Position numbers and translations under genes: made by a program
Shown here: positions 16,799 through 26,115 of the stretch, piece by piece
How positions within the stretch are numbered: position 1 is the stretch's first letter
How the letters are laid out: each line of letters begins with the position of its first letter
Notes under the pieces: model-generated
Seen by the model: the letters and a program-made list of their open reading frames with translations, nothing else
Told to the model about the DNA's origin: nothing
The model's database searches: none
Assembly (NCBI GenBank): GCA_020853575.1
Contig: JADYYP010000016.1
Span: 1-64,000, forward strand
DNA length: 64,000 bases
Source: Planctomycetota bacterium
GTDB lineage: Bacteria > Planctomycetota > UBA1135 > GCA-002686595
Reading direction: 5' to 3'

Positions 16799-18538
16799 TC
16801 AGCGCACGCGGCGGTACACGACGAGCTGCGGTCCGAACCAATGCGCCGTCGACACGAAATACGTGAAGTGCGGCGTGTCGAGACCTTCGAGGCCCGAGGG
16901 CTCCGGACGCGCTTCCGCCGGCAATTCGAGCGCGCGCTCGTACTCGAGCTCCGACGCCACGCGTCCCTCGAGCACGTCGCGCAGCGCGCGCGTCAGCGGA
17001 GTCACGCCGACACCCTCGCCCGCCGGCAGCACGATGGCCTCGGCATCGAGCTCGCGCAGGTACGCCGCCGGATCGGCGACGATCGCCGGCCAGCGCGCGC
17101 GATCGGGGTAGAGCGACTCGATGTTCCAGCGCGCGCCACTCCACTGCGCGTCCATGCGCGCTTGCTGGTGGCGCAGCCAAGGACTGAGATTGACCTTGCG
17201 CGGAGTCCCGTCGGCGGCGAACAGGTTCTCGTGGAGCCGCGCGAGCGGTACGTCCCACAGGAGATGCAGCGCGACGCGTTGCTTCGGGCCCTCGATCTCG
17301 GCCTCGATCCAACGCGCGACTTGCTCGAGCGTGTTCGGTCGAGAGCGCATTCCCGTGTACCCCAAGCACGCCCAGGTCGGAACGGCCAACGCGCACAGGC
17401 CCAGCGCGCGCGCCGGCCAGGCCGCGAGCCGCTGTGCGAGCGCTCGAGCGCCGTAGCCGGCCGCAGCGAACACGAACGGGGTCAAAGGCAGCGCAAAACG
17501 CTGTTGGTTGCGGCGTTGCAGCCCGATGACCAGCGCGTAGGCGATCACGAACGACAGCGCGACCAGCAAGTCCTTGCGGTGCTCGCTCCACTCCGCGCTG
17601 GCGTCCGCACGCCGCACCAGCCACGCCAGCAAGCCGACCAGCGCGAGCACCGACGCGATCGGCTCGTAGAACCACAGCGTCATGAACAACGTCGGGAAGC
17701 CGGCGCCGCGGAAGTCGTTCCAGTTGATCGTCTGCCAGGCGAAGCTGAAGGTGCCCTCCTCCTCGGGCACGACCGCGTCCGCTGGGCGCTCGACGAAGAA
17801 GAACGGGTAGTAGATGCGGATCGCCAGCGCGATGAGCGCGAGAGGGATCAAGAGCCGCGCGTCGAGGATGCGGCGGCGTGCACCGTTGCGCAGCAGGTAG
17901 GCCAGCCCGGCCGGCAACAGCACGGCGAAGGCGTTGGTCAAGCACGCGATGGCGACCGCGCACAGCGCTCCGGCGATCACGAATGCGCGCGTGTCGCCGC
18001 GGCGGCGCAGATGCATGCAGCCCGCGACCGCCAAGGCGATCAGCGGGGCGACGGCCGCGTGGGGACGCGCCTGCTGGCCGAATTGCAGCGAAAGCGTGCT
18101 CACCGCGGCCAGCGCCGCCGCGAACAAGGCCCAGCGCCGCTCGACGAAGAAGCTGGCCAACCAAAACGCGGCGGGAATGCCCGCGATCGACAACCACGCG
18201 ATCACCTGGCGCACGCGCACGTGTAGACGGCTTGCCACGGCCAGCTGCTCGTCGAGCGACAGGCGCGCGAGCTCTTGCGCGCTCGGCGGTGTCACGGCGT
18301 CGCCGAAGAGCATCGCGGTGCGCGCCAGGAAGTGCGGATAGATCGAGCTGTAGAACAGGTCCTGATCCGACACGACGTCCTGCGAGAGCGTCTCGATCTG
18401 CCCCAGGATGTGCGGGTCGGGCTCCTGCAGGAACGGGAGGCCGAAGTCGAGCGTCCACAGCCGCAGCGCGAGCGCGAAGGCCATCAACGCGGCGACCGCG
18501 GCGGCGCACACGGCGCGAGGAGGATTGCGATCCGTCAC
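16799..18538 (-). CDS. GT39/ArnT-like polytopic membrane glycosyltransferase
   Basis: About 579 residues. The GTG start at 18536-18538 places the first TM helix (CAAAVAALMAFALALRLW) close to the N-terminus. An acidic loop EPDPHILGQ after TM1 occupies the position of the catalytic Asp motif in PMT/ArnT-type transferases. About ten further TM helices follow, with VIGLQRRNQQRFALPL typical of dolichyl/undecaprenyl-phosphate sugar transferases. A soluble C-terminal part (about 440-579) ends the protein. The donor is probably a lipid-linked sugar; the acceptor is unknown. It diverges from a small membrane protein gene at 18744. Confidence 0.7.
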   Translation of the reverse strand: MTDRNPPRAVCAAAVAALMAFALALRLWTLDFGLPFLQEPDPHILGQIETLSQDVVSDQDLFYSSIYPHFLARTAMLFGDAVTPPSAQELARLSLDEQLAVASRLHVRVRQVIAWLSIAGIPAAFWLASFFVERRWALFAAALAAVSTLSLQFGQQARPHAAVAPLIALAVAGCMHLRRRGDTRAFVIAGALCAVAIACLTNAFAVLLPAGLAYLLRNGARRRILDARLLIPLALIALAIRIYYPFFFVERPADAVVPEEEGTFSFAWQTINWNDFRGAGFPTLFMTLWFYEPIASVLALVGLLAWLVRRADASAEWSEHRKDLLVALSFVIAYALVIGLQRRNQQRFALPLTPFVFAAAGYGARALAQRLAAWPARALGLCALAVPTWACLGYTGMRSRPNTLEQVARWIEAEIEGPKQRVALHLLWDVPLARLHENLFAADGTPRKVNLSPWLRHQQARMDAQWSGARWNIESLYPDRARWPAIVADPAAYLRELDAEAIVLPAGEGVGVTPLTRALRDVLEGRVASELEYERALELPAEARPEPSGLEGLDTPHFTYFVSTAHWFGPQLVVYRRVR

Positions 18539-18743
18539 GATGCCGGCGGATGATCCCACGCTCGCGCGCGCGAGGCCACAGCGCGCTCGCGCTTCGGGCC
18601 AACGCTTCACCTGCGCCGGTCGCCTAGGGCCGCGTGCGCCCACGTGCCAGGTGAACGGCGCGACGCCCCGAGCGATCATGGGGCGCGCTGGCGCGCACGC
18701 AACAACGCGCGCGCCACCCGTTCCCGCCACCGCGAGCGCCGCC

Positions 18744-19286
18744 ATGCACGATTCGACACCGCAGATCCCCGCCCACTACTCCTCGACCGTCCGCACTCTG
18801 CTGCGCTATTCGATCGCGATGCTGGTCTTCGCGCTCTTGAGCGGCGTCTCCTTCCAGGAGTCGTCGAAGAAGCTCGACTACGCGGAGATCGCGCCCGGTG
18901 CGCGGCTCGAAGCCGTGCTGTCGTTGGCCTTGGTCCACGGACACGCCTTCGTCACCGGCGTGCTGTTGCCGATCGCGCTGGCGGGAGCGCTGTTCCTGGC
19001 GCGCAAGTGCGGCGGCGCGGAGCTCTCCTCGCGCAGCCTGCGCTGGCTGACGCGCGGTTACCTGCCGTTCGTCACGGCGACCGTGCTCTTGATGCTCTAC
19101 AAGGGCTACCACGTGCTGCTCGCGGTGCGCTTCGGCGAGCGCGACTTCGACCTGATCGACGCGCGCTTCTTCGGAGGCAGCCTGGCCCTGCGCCATGGCA
19201 TCTACGGCACGGTGCACGTCGGCATGGCGCTCTCGCTGGGCGTCTTCGGCGTGGCCCTGTGGCGCAGCCTGAAAAGCCGCGAATAA
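18744..19286 (+). CDS. Four-helix membrane protein, DUF2871-like
   Basis: A 180-residue membrane protein with four predicted TM segments (about 20-38, 58-80, 98-120, 150-175). The pattern LVFALLSGVSFQES ... LSLALVHGHAFVTGVLLP resembles the DUF2871 family, where a GxxYRE segment and an H-x-H pair occur in the same places. The two His residues (VHGHAF) and a later HGIYGTVHVG could bind heme or metal, but that is inference. It is divergent from the GT39-like gene. Confidence 0.65.
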   Translation: MHDSTPQIPAHYSSTVRTLLRYSIAMLVFALLSGVSFQESSKKLDYAEIAPGARLEAVLSLALVHGHAFVTGVLLPIALAGALFLARKCGGAELSSRSLRWLTRGYLPFVTATVLLMLYKGYHVLLAVRFGERDFDLIDARFFGGSLALRHGIYGTVHVGMALSLGVFGVALWRSLKSRE

Positions 19287-19317
19287 CGAGGGGAAGCGCC
19301 GGTAAGGGCTGGCCGAG

Positions 19318-19346
19318 GTGATATTTCTGTGATATCACTTCGATAA
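19318..19346. promoter_or_regulatory. Repeated GTGATAT operator upstream of SPFH/RHH genes
   Basis: Two 11-bp direct units, GTGATATTTCT (19318-19328) and GTGATATCACT (19329-19339), are followed by a partial third half-site CGATAAC. The second contains the perfect palindrome GTGATATCAC (19329-19338). Spacing of one helical turn, AT-rich sequence in GC-rich surroundings, and a position 37 bp before the SPFH gene suggest an operator bound cooperatively, most simply by the ribbon-helix-helix protein encoded at 20286. Confidence 0.65.
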
Positions 19347-19382
19347 CAACAGGACCCCGCTCCCCCGCGGAGCTCGCCCCCT

Positions 19383-20273
19383 ATGCAGAACCGCAATCCC
19401 TCCCAGGAACGGCCCTTCGCACCCCTCTCCGGCTACACCATGCTCGCGCTGGCGTTCGTCGAGCTGGGCGCGGCCATCGGCGTGATCGTGGTCGCCGCGA
19501 TGAACGACGCGCCCGGGTACCTGGCCATTTCCGCCGTGCTCGCGCTGGGTTTCTTCCTGACGCTCTCGGGCTTCTTCATCGTCGAGCCCAATCTCGGTCG
19601 CGCGCTGGTGCTGTTCGGCAAGTACCGCGGCACCGTGCGCATGCCGGGCTTCTGGTGGACCAATCCCTTCACCAGCAAGAAGAAGATCTCGCTGCGCGCG
19701 CACAACTTGAACGGCAAGCCGCTGAAGGTGAACGACCTGCTCGGCAACCCGATCGAGATCGCCTTGGTGGTCGTGTGGCAGGTGCAGGACTCGGCGCAGG
19801 CGTTGTTCGACGTCGAGCAGTTCGAGCACTTCGTCGAGGTGCAGTCCGAGTCCGCGTTGCGGCTCGTCGCCAGCCGGCACCCCTATGACGACGGACAGGC
19901 GCATGAAGTGCAGACGACCCTGCGCGGCAGCGCCGACGTCGTCGCCCAAGAGTTGCAATCGGAGCTGCAACGCCGCCTGCAACTCGCCGGTGTCGAGGTC
20001 CTCGAGGCGCGCTTGACGCACCTGGCCTACGCGCCCGAGATCGCGGCGGCGATGCTGCAGCGACAACAGGCGAGCGCGATCATCGCTGCCCGCAAGCTGA
20101 TCGTCGAAGGCGCCGTCGGCATGGTCGAGATGGCGCTCGAGAAACTCAGCGAGAAGCAGACGGTGGTGCTCGACGACGAGCGCCGTGCGACGCTCACCGG
20201 AAACCTGCTGGTGGTGCTGTGCGGCCAGTCGAACGCGCAGCCGGTCGTGAACACCGGTGGGCTGTACAACTGA
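19383..20273 (+). CDS. SPFH/Band 7 domain membrane protein
   Basis: A 296-residue stomatin/prohibitin-like protein. Two N-terminal TM helices (about 19-42 and 47-68) are followed by the SPFH domain (about 70-230): [30 protein letters not shown], then [22 protein letters not shown] and a helical region with [26 protein letters not shown] proteins form large ring scaffolds in membranes that organise microdomains or control proteases. It is followed 12 bp downstream by a small Arc-like DNA-binding protein gene, a pairing known from many bacteria. The operator at 19318-19346 probably controls both. Confidence 0.88.
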   Translation: MQNRNPSQERPFAPLSGYTMLALAFVELGAAIGVIVVAAMNDAPGYLAISAVLALGFFLTLSGFFIVEPNLGRALVLFGKYRGTVRMPGFWWTNPFTSKKKISLRAHNLNGKPLKVNDLLGNPIEIALVVVWQVQDSAQALFDVEQFEHFVEVQSESALRLVASRHPYDDGQAHEVQTTLRGSADVVAQELQSELQRRLQLAGVEVLEARLTHLAYAPEIAAAMLQRQQASAIIAARKLIVEGAVGMVEMALEKLSEKQTVVLDDERRATLTGNLLVVLCGQSNAQPVVNTGGLYN

Positions 20274-20285
20274 GGCGCGGCCGCC

Positions 20286-20468
20286 GTGGCCAAGGCCGAC
20301 CCCAAGACCCGCGACGAGCCGCCGGAGCGCAAGCCCTTCCTCCTGCGGCTCTCGCCGGACTTGATGGAAGAGCTGCGCGTCTGGGCCAACCAGGACCTGC
20401 GCTCGCTCAACGCTCACATCGAGTTCCTGTTGCGCGAGGCTCTCAAGCGCCGCAAGGGCACGAAGTGA
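20286..20468 (+). CDS. Arc/MetJ-type ribbon-helix-helix DNA-binding protein
   Basis: A 60-residue protein that starts with GTG. After a charged N-terminus comes the beta-strand [18 protein letters not shown], then helix A, a turn with [20 protein letters not shown], helix B, and a basic tail. This is the ribbon-helix-helix fold, which binds DNA as a dimer through the paired strand. It is 12 bp downstream of the SPFH gene and is the best candidate to bind the GTGATAT repeats upstream, giving autoregulation. Confidence 0.85.
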   Translation: MAKADPKTRDEPPERKPFLLRLSPDLMEELRVWANQDLRSLNAHIEFLLREALKRRKGTK

Positions 20469-20495
20469 GCGGGCCGGGTTAGGCTCTGCCACGCC

Positions 20496-21452
20496 ATGTT
20501 CCGCACTCTCGCCAGCGTGTTCGCGCTCGCCGTCTGCAGCGCGTTCGCATCCGCCCAAGCGACTTGTCACGCGCTCAACGACACGCCGACCTTCCTCAAT
20601 TCCGTCTCGACCGGGAATGCCTGGTTCGCCCTCCGCTTCGATCTGCCGGCGAGCACGACGGTGACGCGCGTCGAGCTCTTCACGGGCGAGGTGACGGCGC
20701 TGCACCAAGTGGATCTGTGGAGCCACGACTCCGCATCGGGCAAGCCGCTCGCGCTGCAAGGGAGCGGGCCGCTCCCGATCACGCCCTTCAACGCGTGGCA
20801 GGGCGCGGACCTGGCGACGCCGGTCGCGCTCAGCGGCGGACAGACGTATTGGATCGTGTGGCGCGCGGCGCTCGGAGCGCAGGCGAGCCTCGATCTCGTC
20901 GGCACCAGCCCCGGCCCGCTGTGGACGATCTCCGTCGACGGCGGCGCGAGCTGGTTCACCCCGGTGCAGTCGAACGACCGGCACTGGAAGTTCCGCCTGA
21001 TCGGCCAGTGCTTGACGCCGCCCTCGAGCTACTGCACCGCGGGCACGACCTCGAACGGCTGCAACGCGCTGCTCGCGAGTGTCGGCACGCCGTCGGCGAG
21101 CGCCAGCTCGGGCTTCGTCGTCAGCGCGAGCCCGGTCGAAGGCCAGCGGCAGGGCTTGTTCTTCTATTCGGTCTCGGGGCCCCACGTGCTCCCCTGGGGC
21201 ACGGGGACGAGCTTGTTGTGCGTGCACCCGCCGACGCAGCGCGGTTTGGTCGCTTCGAGCCAGGGCACCGCGGGCGCCTGCGACGGCGCGTTGGCGCTCG
21301 ACTGGAACGCCTATCGCGCGAGCTCGCCGGCGATCCTCGGCGCGCCTTTCCAGGCCGGCGACAGCGTCTGGATCCAGGCCTGGTTCCGCGATCCGCCCGC
21401 TCCGAAGTCGACCAGCCTGTCGAACGCGCTGACGTTCTCGCTCGCGCCCTAA
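20496..21452 (+). CDS. Secreted protein with planctomycete-type C-terminal domain
   Basis: A 318-residue protein with a signal peptide (1-21, ending AFASAQ), a beta-sandwich domain (about 22-170; FALRFDLPASTTVTRVELF ... WKFRLIGQC) of the kind found in adhesins or sugar-binding modules, and the shared C-terminal domain (about 178-318; SYCTAGTTSNGC to NALTFSLAP). The C-terminus closely matches those of the genes at 15025, 52243 and 62195. The function is unknown; an extracellular or envelope location is likely. Confidence 0.8.
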   Translation: MFRTLASVFALAVCSAFASAQATCHALNDTPTFLNSVSTGNAWFALRFDLPASTTVTRVELFTGEVTALHQVDLWSHDSASGKPLALQGSGPLPITPFNAWQGADLATPVALSGGQTYWIVWRAALGAQASLDLVGTSPGPLWTISVDGGASWFTPVQSNDRHWKFRLIGQCLTPPSSYCTAGTTSNGCNALLASVGTPSASASSGFVVSASPVEGQRQGLFFYSVSGPHVLPWGTGTSLLCVHPPTQRGLVASSQGTAGACDGALALDWNAYRASSPAILGAPFQAGDSVWIQAWFRDPPAPKSTSLSNALTFSLAP

Positions 21453-21461
21453 CCGGCGGGC

Positions 21462-21857
21462 TCACGTCCTGGGCAACGAGCCGTCGACCTGGTGGCCTTC
21501 GGCTTCGAGGGCCGCTTTCGCGGCGGCGAACTGCTCGGCGCGCACGATCAGCCAATCGGTGTCGTAGGTCGAGATCACGAACACGCTGACCTGGGCGCGG
21601 GCCAGCGCGGCACACAGCGCCGCCAGCACTCCGATGCTGGTCATCTCGACCACGCCGGCGATCCCCAGCGCGACGCGGTCGCGCTCGTGGCGGACCTCGG
21701 GCGGAACGTACACCTGCGAGCACACCACCGAGAGCTCGTCGCTGGTGCACGCGAGGTTCACGAATCCTCCTCGCGCCCACTCGGGGAAGGCCGCGGAGCG
21801 CTCGAGGCGCGCGATGGCGAGCAGCTCGGGATGGACGCAAAAGTGGAACGGGTTCAC
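21462..21857 (-). CDS. ACT-domain protein (CASTOR/DUF-type)
   Basis: A 131-residue protein. The C-terminal half is an ACT domain of the CASTOR type (VEMTSIGVLAALCAALARAQVSVFVISTYDTDWLIVRAE). These domains bind amino acids as regulatory ligands. The GTG at 21855-21857 gives the family's usual length; an ATG at 21914 would add 19 residues without recognisable sequence. It is convergent with the secreted protein gene and 129 bp from the divergent pduS-like gene. Confidence 0.75.
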   Translation of the reverse strand: MNPFHFCVHPELLAIARLERSAAFPEWARGGFVNLACTSDELSVVCSQVYVPPEVRHERDRVALGIAGVVEMTSIGVLAALCAALARAQVSVFVISTYDTDWLIVRAEQFAAAKAALEAEGHQVDGSLPRT

Positions 21858-21986
21858 CGGTGGAGTCCTGGGGCAGGCGCGACGAATCCTGCGTTGCTCG
21901 GCCGCCGTCGGCAAGCGCCTCTGGCGTCACGTCCGGTCGCGAGCTCGAACCCGCGCCGCGCGGCGTATACTCCCGCGCCCTCAACC

Positions 21987-23309
21987 ATGCCGGCCGTCCA
22001 GTCCAACCTCGCCGAGCGCGCCCGCCAGCACGGCATCGTCGGTGCCGGCGGGGCGGGCTTCCCGCTCTACAAGAAGCTCGAGAGCACGGTCGACACGGTG
22101 ATTTTGAACGCCGCCGAGTGCGAGCCCCTGCTGCACAAGGACAAGGAGATCCTGCGCCACGACGCGGCCAGCGTGCTCGCCGGCATGCGCGCGGTGATGC
22201 AGCACACGGGCGCGCAGCGCGGCATCATTGGCATCAAGGAGAAGTACGAGGAGCTGATCGCCGAGCTGCGCGGCGCCGGAGCTCCGCTGGGCATCGGTGT
22301 GCACCCGTTGGGTGACTACTACCCCGCGGGCGACGAGTTCATCACGGTCTACGAGACCACCGGTCGAGTGATCCCGCCCGGCGGACTGCCTCTCGACGTC
22401 GGGTGCCTGGTGAGCAACGTCGAGACGCTCTTCAACCTCGCGCGCAACCGGCCGGTGACGCACAAGTACCTCACGGTCGCGGGCGACGTGCCGCACCCGG
22501 TGACGGTGCGCGCTCCGCTGGGCGTGTCGTTCGGCGAGGTGCTGCGCGCGGTGGGCGCGGATCCTTCGACGATCGGCCACGTGCTCGTCGGCGGCGTGAT
22601 GATGGGCCGCAACATGACCAGCTGGGACGAGCCCGTCACGCGCACGACCGGCGGGTTGTTGTGCTTTCCCGAGGGCCACGTGCTGCAGCGCAAGTACACC
22701 ACTCCGGCGCGCGCGCGCGATTTGATCGGCAAGTCGGCCTGCGACCAGTGCAGCTTCTGCACCGAAATGTGCCCACGCTACTTGATCGGGCACCCGGTCG
22801 AGCCGCACCTGGCGATGCGCGGCCTGGGTTTCAACATGGTGGGGCCGTCGATGGTGCTGGGCTCGCAGTTCTGCTGCGAATGCAACCTGTGCTCGCTCTA
22901 CGCCTGCCCCGAGGACCTGTTCCCCAAGGACGCCTGCGCCGACAACAAGCGCATGATGCGCGAGCACAAGCTCGAGCATCCGGCCAAGGGCAAGCGCGAC
23001 GTCAAGGCGCACAGCATGCAGGAGTACCGGCACGTGCCGGTGTCGAGCTTGATCAAGAAGCTCGGGCTGTCGGGCTTCGTCAACAAAGGCCCGTTGGTCG
23101 AGATCGACTGGAAGCCGCGCAGCGTGCGCATCCCGCTCAAGCAGCACGTCGGCTCGCCCGCCGTGGCTGCCGTGCAAGTCGGCGCCAAGGTCGACGAAGG
23201 CCAAGTCATCGGCAATGCTCCCCAAGGCCTCGGAGTCGCGGTCCACGCGTCGATCCGCGGCGTGGTCGAGCACGTCGGCGACGAGATCGTGATCCGGAGG
23301 AGCGAATGA
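21987..23309 (+). CDS. pduS: PduS-like RnfC-family iron-sulfur flavoprotein
   Basis: A 440-residue electron-transfer protein. GAGGAGFP (about 19-26) and the NAAECEPLLHKDKE segment mark the NADH/FMN-binding Complex1_51K/RnfC domain. A SLBB-like region follows. Two cysteine clusters bind 4Fe-4S centres: CxxCxxCxxxCP at 252-263 and the CCECNLCSLYACP group at 296-308. A C-terminal barrel-sandwich/lipoyl-like part (about 345-440) ends the protein. PduS reduces cobalamin and passes electrons into the propanediol microcompartment, with PduT as shell partner. Here the next gene is a PduT homologue overlapping by 4 nt. No other microcompartment genes are in the window. Confidence 0.85.
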   Translation: MPAVQSNLAERARQHGIVGAGGAGFPLYKKLESTVDTVILNAAECEPLLHKDKEILRHDAASVLAGMRAVMQHTGAQRGIIGIKEKYEELIAELRGAGAPLGIGVHPLGDYYPAGDEFITVYETTGRVIPPGGLPLDVGCLVSNVETLFNLARNRPVTHKYLTVAGDVPHPVTVRAPLGVSFGEVLRAVGADPSTIGHVLVGGVMMGRNMTSWDEPVTRTTGGLLCFPEGHVLQRKYTTPARARDLIGKSACDQCSFCTEMCPRYLIGHPVEPHLAMRGLGFNMVGPSMVLGSQFCCECNLCSLYACPEDLFPKDACADNKRMMREHKLEHPAKGKRDVKAHSMQEYRHVPVSSLIKKLGLSGFVNKGPLVEIDWKPRSVRIPLKQHVGSPAVAAVQVGAKVDEGQVIGNAPQGLGVAVHASIRGVVEHVGDEIVIRRSE

Positions 23310-23869
23310 CCAAGAAGTTGGAAGCGCTCGGCATGGTCGAGCTCTCCTCGATCGCCGTCGCGTACCTCGTCGAGGACGCGCTGCTCAAGGCCTCGGACGT
23401 CGACCTGCTCGTGGCGCGCACCATCTGCTCGGGCAAGTACATCGTGATGGTCGGCGGCCAAGTGGCCTCGGTCGAGGCCAGCCTGCGCGCGGGTCGCGCC
23501 GTGTCGCGCGAGGCGTTGATCGACGAGCTGTTCATCCCCAACATCGACCAACGCGTGTTCCCGGCGATCACCGGCGGCGTTGCGCTGAAGGACAAGGACA
23601 AGGACGCGCTCGGCATCCTCGAGGCCTTCTCCGTGACTTCGATCATCGAGGGCGCCGACGCGGCCGTGAAAGCCGCCGACGTGACCCTGTTCCGCATCCA
23701 CGTCGCCATGGCGATCGGCGGCAAGGGCTTCCTGATGCTCACCGGCGACGTCAGCGACGTCGAAGCGGCGATCGAGGCCGGGGCACGTCAAATCGCCAAG
23801 CGCGGCCTGCTGGTCAGCAAGGTCGTCATCCCGCGACCGGACGAGCGCCTGTACCGCGAGACGATTTGA
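23306..23869 (+). CDS. pduT: PduT-like tandem BMC-domain shell protein with cluster-ligand cysteine
   Basis: A 187-residue protein with two BMC domains (about 9-88 and 101-180). The pattern closely follows PduT: TICSGKY carries Cys41 in the place of Cys38 of PduT (ICPGKF), which in the trimer holds a 4Fe-4S cluster at the pore, and the second domain has VRVH-like FRIHVAMAIGGKGFLMLTGDVSDV. It ends VIPRPDERLY, as PduT does. The ATG overlaps the stop of the pduS-like gene (ATGA). A redox conduit through a shell is the natural reading. The rest of the compartment must be encoded elsewhere, if present. Confidence 0.88.
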   Translation: MTKKLEALGMVELSSIAVAYLVEDALLKASDVDLLVARTICSGKYIVMVGGQVASVEASLRAGRAVSREALIDELFIPNIDQRVFPAITGGVALKDKDKDALGILEAFSVTSIIEGADAAVKAADVTLFRIHVAMAIGGKGFLMLTGDVSDVEAAIEAGARQIAKRGLLVSKVVIPRPDERLYRETI

Positions 23870-23957
23870 GCGCGCGGGCCGTCTGCGATGGCCGCGCGCG
23901 CTCACGTTTGCCGCTCAGGGCGACACCTGTCAGGCGACACCGTTCAGCCGACACCGC

Positions 23958-25460
23958 TCAGGGCAAGATGCGGAAGTGCAGCCCGTTCGAGAGGCCGGTG
24001 AACGGCACCGAGGCGGGATCGCGCATCCAGTACTGCGTGTAGATGTCGGCGCCCGCGATGAGCCGCGTGTCGACGCCGCTCTGGATCAGCGTGCGGAAGT
24101 CGAAGCTGTACAGACCCGTGCAGTCGTTGCCGCTGGGGCTGCCGCCGGAATTCTGGATCGACGTGCGCGTCGTCGGGATGTTGACGCACAGGTAACCGCC
24201 CTGGAACGGATTGGCGAGCGGCGCGGTGCCGTAGAACATCAAGCCCGAGCGGTTGTTGAGCACGCTGGCGCAGGTGACGTTGAACGCGGCCGGCGATGAT
24301 GCGCTGGCGTTGCCGACGGCTCCGATCGAGGGCACGCACCCCAGGCTGTTGGTCTTCGCCGTGCAGTAGGCATCCGGCGGCGGCGGCGCGAGGTCGACCA
24401 GGAAGCTCTCGGTGTTGCCGAACACGGTCACGCCGTAGCCGACGATCTTGGTGCCGTCAGCGGACACGTCGCTGGCGAGCTTGAGCTCCTGCCAGTCGTT
24501 GTAGGCGGCGACGATGCCCAGCTGGAACAAGTAGTCGCGCAGGTTCTCGCACTGCGTCATGCCGTCGCGCCAGATGATCGCCTGCGAGTTCAAGAAATTG
24601 CTGCCGCTCCAGCCGACCACGGTGCGGCCGTCGTCGCTGACCCCCCAGGCGTAGCCCGCGTTGCCGAACCCCGGTGTGCCGAGCGCGCCCAAGCTGCGCA
24701 TGCCGTTGGTCGCGTCCCACAGGAAGGCGCGGTAGTAGGAGTTGCCGACGATGTACTGCCCGTTGGGCGACACGCCGTAGGCCTCGCTCGAGCCGAACTG
24801 CGGGTTGGACGGATCGAGCGAGCCCAGGTACGCGCCGGTGCCGTTCGACCAGCGCGTGGCGCGCGAGCCGTTGGCCTTGCCGACGATCACCGAGCCATCG
24901 GCGGAGACGCCGTTGGCGCGGCTCTGGTAGCCCCAACCCGGGAACCAATAGCGCCCGATGTCGATCGTTCCGCCGCTGGGAGTCCACTTGAAGGCGTGCG
25001 CCTCGCCGGCGTTGACCCAGGCCAGCCCGACGACCGTCTGTCCGTCGGCGCTCATGTCGTAGGAGGAGCTCACCGAAGTGCCGCTGACGCCGCCGAGGCC
25101 GGGCAGCAGCGTCCACAGTCCCGTGCTCGCGCTCCAGCGCGCCGCGGTCTCGGCATTGGAGACCACCGGGTGGTTGACGTCTTGGATCACGTCGCAGGCA
25201 TAGGTTCCGCCGTCCGACACGCGCGGGTTGGTGCTCATGCCGTCCCCCAAGCCCACCCACAGGTTGGTCGAGGGCTTCCACATCGACATCTCGCTCGACA
25301 GGCCGCCGTAGCCCGCGACCGCGTCGCCCGCGGGCGAGATGCTCGCGGCCCGGATCGAGCTCGACCCCAAGCTCTGGATGGAGTTCTGGCCGAGCGCGGT
25401 GAGCCCGAGCGCCAGCGGAGCTCCGAAGCGGACGACAAACTGCCAACGTGCATCGATCAT
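23958..25460 (-). CDS. Secreted HAF-repeat protein with C-terminal sorting-like domain
   Basis: A 500-residue secreted protein. A signal peptide (about 1-25) is followed by a repeated region (about 40-345) with units such as SADGSVIVGKANGSRATRW, SPNGQYIVGNSYYRAFLW and SDDGRTVVGWSGSN. These match the extracellular HAF-repeat family, probably a beta-propeller. The C-terminal domain (about 365-500) starts DAYCTAKTNSLGC and ends NGLHFRILP, a divergent copy of the domain shared with other secreted proteins here. The start at 25458-25460 gives a plausible signal peptide. Surface location is likely; the function is unknown. Confidence 0.82.
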   Translation of the reverse strand: MIDARWQFVVRFGAPLALGLTALGQNSIQSLGSSSIRAASISPAGDAVAGYGGLSSEMSMWKPSTNLWVGLGDGMSTNPRVSDGGTYACDVIQDVNHPVVSNAETAARWSASTGLWTLLPGLGGVSGTSVSSSYDMSADGQTVVGLAWVNAGEAHAFKWTPSGGTIDIGRYWFPGWGYQSRANGVSADGSVIVGKANGSRATRWSNGTGAYLGSLDPSNPQFGSSEAYGVSPNGQYIVGNSYYRAFLWDATNGMRSLGALGTPGFGNAGYAWGVSDDGRTVVGWSGSNFLNSQAIIWRDGMTQCENLRDYLFQLGIVAAYNDWQELKLASDVSADGTKIVGYGVTVFGNTESFLVDLAPPPPDAYCTAKTNSLGCVPSIGAVGNASASSPAAFNVTCASVLNNRSGLMFYGTAPLANPFQGGYLCVNIPTTRTSIQNSGGSPSGNDCTGLYSFDFRTLIQSGVDTRLIAGADIYTQYWMRDPASVPFTGLSNGLHFRILP

Positions 25461-25625
25461 GGTCGCGTCTCGGCCCGAGGTGGACCGTTCCTCTCGTTGC
25501 GGATGCGCCGGCGGGCCCCTAGGGGAGCCGCGCGCCGGCCACGGACTGCGCAAGCGCCCAGCGCGCGCGAGTGTTCTGGAGAATCCGGACGAAGTTGCGG
25601 CCGCCGCTGGCGCTACGCTGCGCCG

Positions 25626-26078
25626 ATGAAGTGGCTTCCACTGCTCGCCGTCATCACCTGCGCCTGCCGGGCGCTCGATTCCGAACCCCGCGCCTCGCTG
25701 CTCGCCGCGGACCGCGCCTTCGCGGCCGACACCCGCGAGCGCCGGCTCGAGGGCTGGCTGGCGGCCTTCGATCTCCACGGCTCGCAAGTCGACGACGCTT
25801 TTCGTCCGGTCACCGGCGCGGCCGCGATCCGCGAGCACATGGGCGCGTTCTTCGCCGACCCGCGCAACCACCTGAGCTGGGAGCCCGACGAGGCGCGCGT
25901 CTCCGAGGCCGGCCACCTGGGCACGACCACCGGCCGCTTCGAGTGGCGCGGCGTCGACGAGCAGGGCCGCGAGTTGGTGCTGACCGGCCGCTACTTCGAC
26001 GTTTGGCGCCGGACCGAGGACGGCACCTGGAAGCTGCTCTACGACATCGGCGAGCCCGACGACGCGGGCGGACGGTGA
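25626..26078 (+). CDS. SnoaL/DUF4440-like NTF2-fold lipoprotein or secreted protein
   Basis: A 150-residue protein. A short hydrophobic N-terminus (MKWLPLLAVITCAC) may be a lipoprotein signal with cysteine near residue 12-14. The mature part has the NTF2 fold seen in DUF4440/SnoaL-like proteins (LLAADRAFAADTRE ... GAAAIREHMGAFFADP ... GRYFDVWRRTEDGTWKLLYDIGEPD). Such proteins bind small ligands or have lost catalytic activity. It is convergent with the RiPP operon and probably unrelated to it. Confidence 0.7.
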   Translation: MKWLPLLAVITCACRALDSEPRASLLAADRAFAADTRERRLEGWLAAFDLHGSQVDDAFRPVTGAAAIREHMGAFFADPRNHLSWEPDEARVSEAGHLGTTTGRFEWRGVDEQGRELVLTGRYFDVWRRTEDGTWKLLYDIGEPDDAGGR

Positions 26079-26115
26079 GCGCCCCGATGCGCGAGCACCC
26101 ACGCGAGCCGCACAG

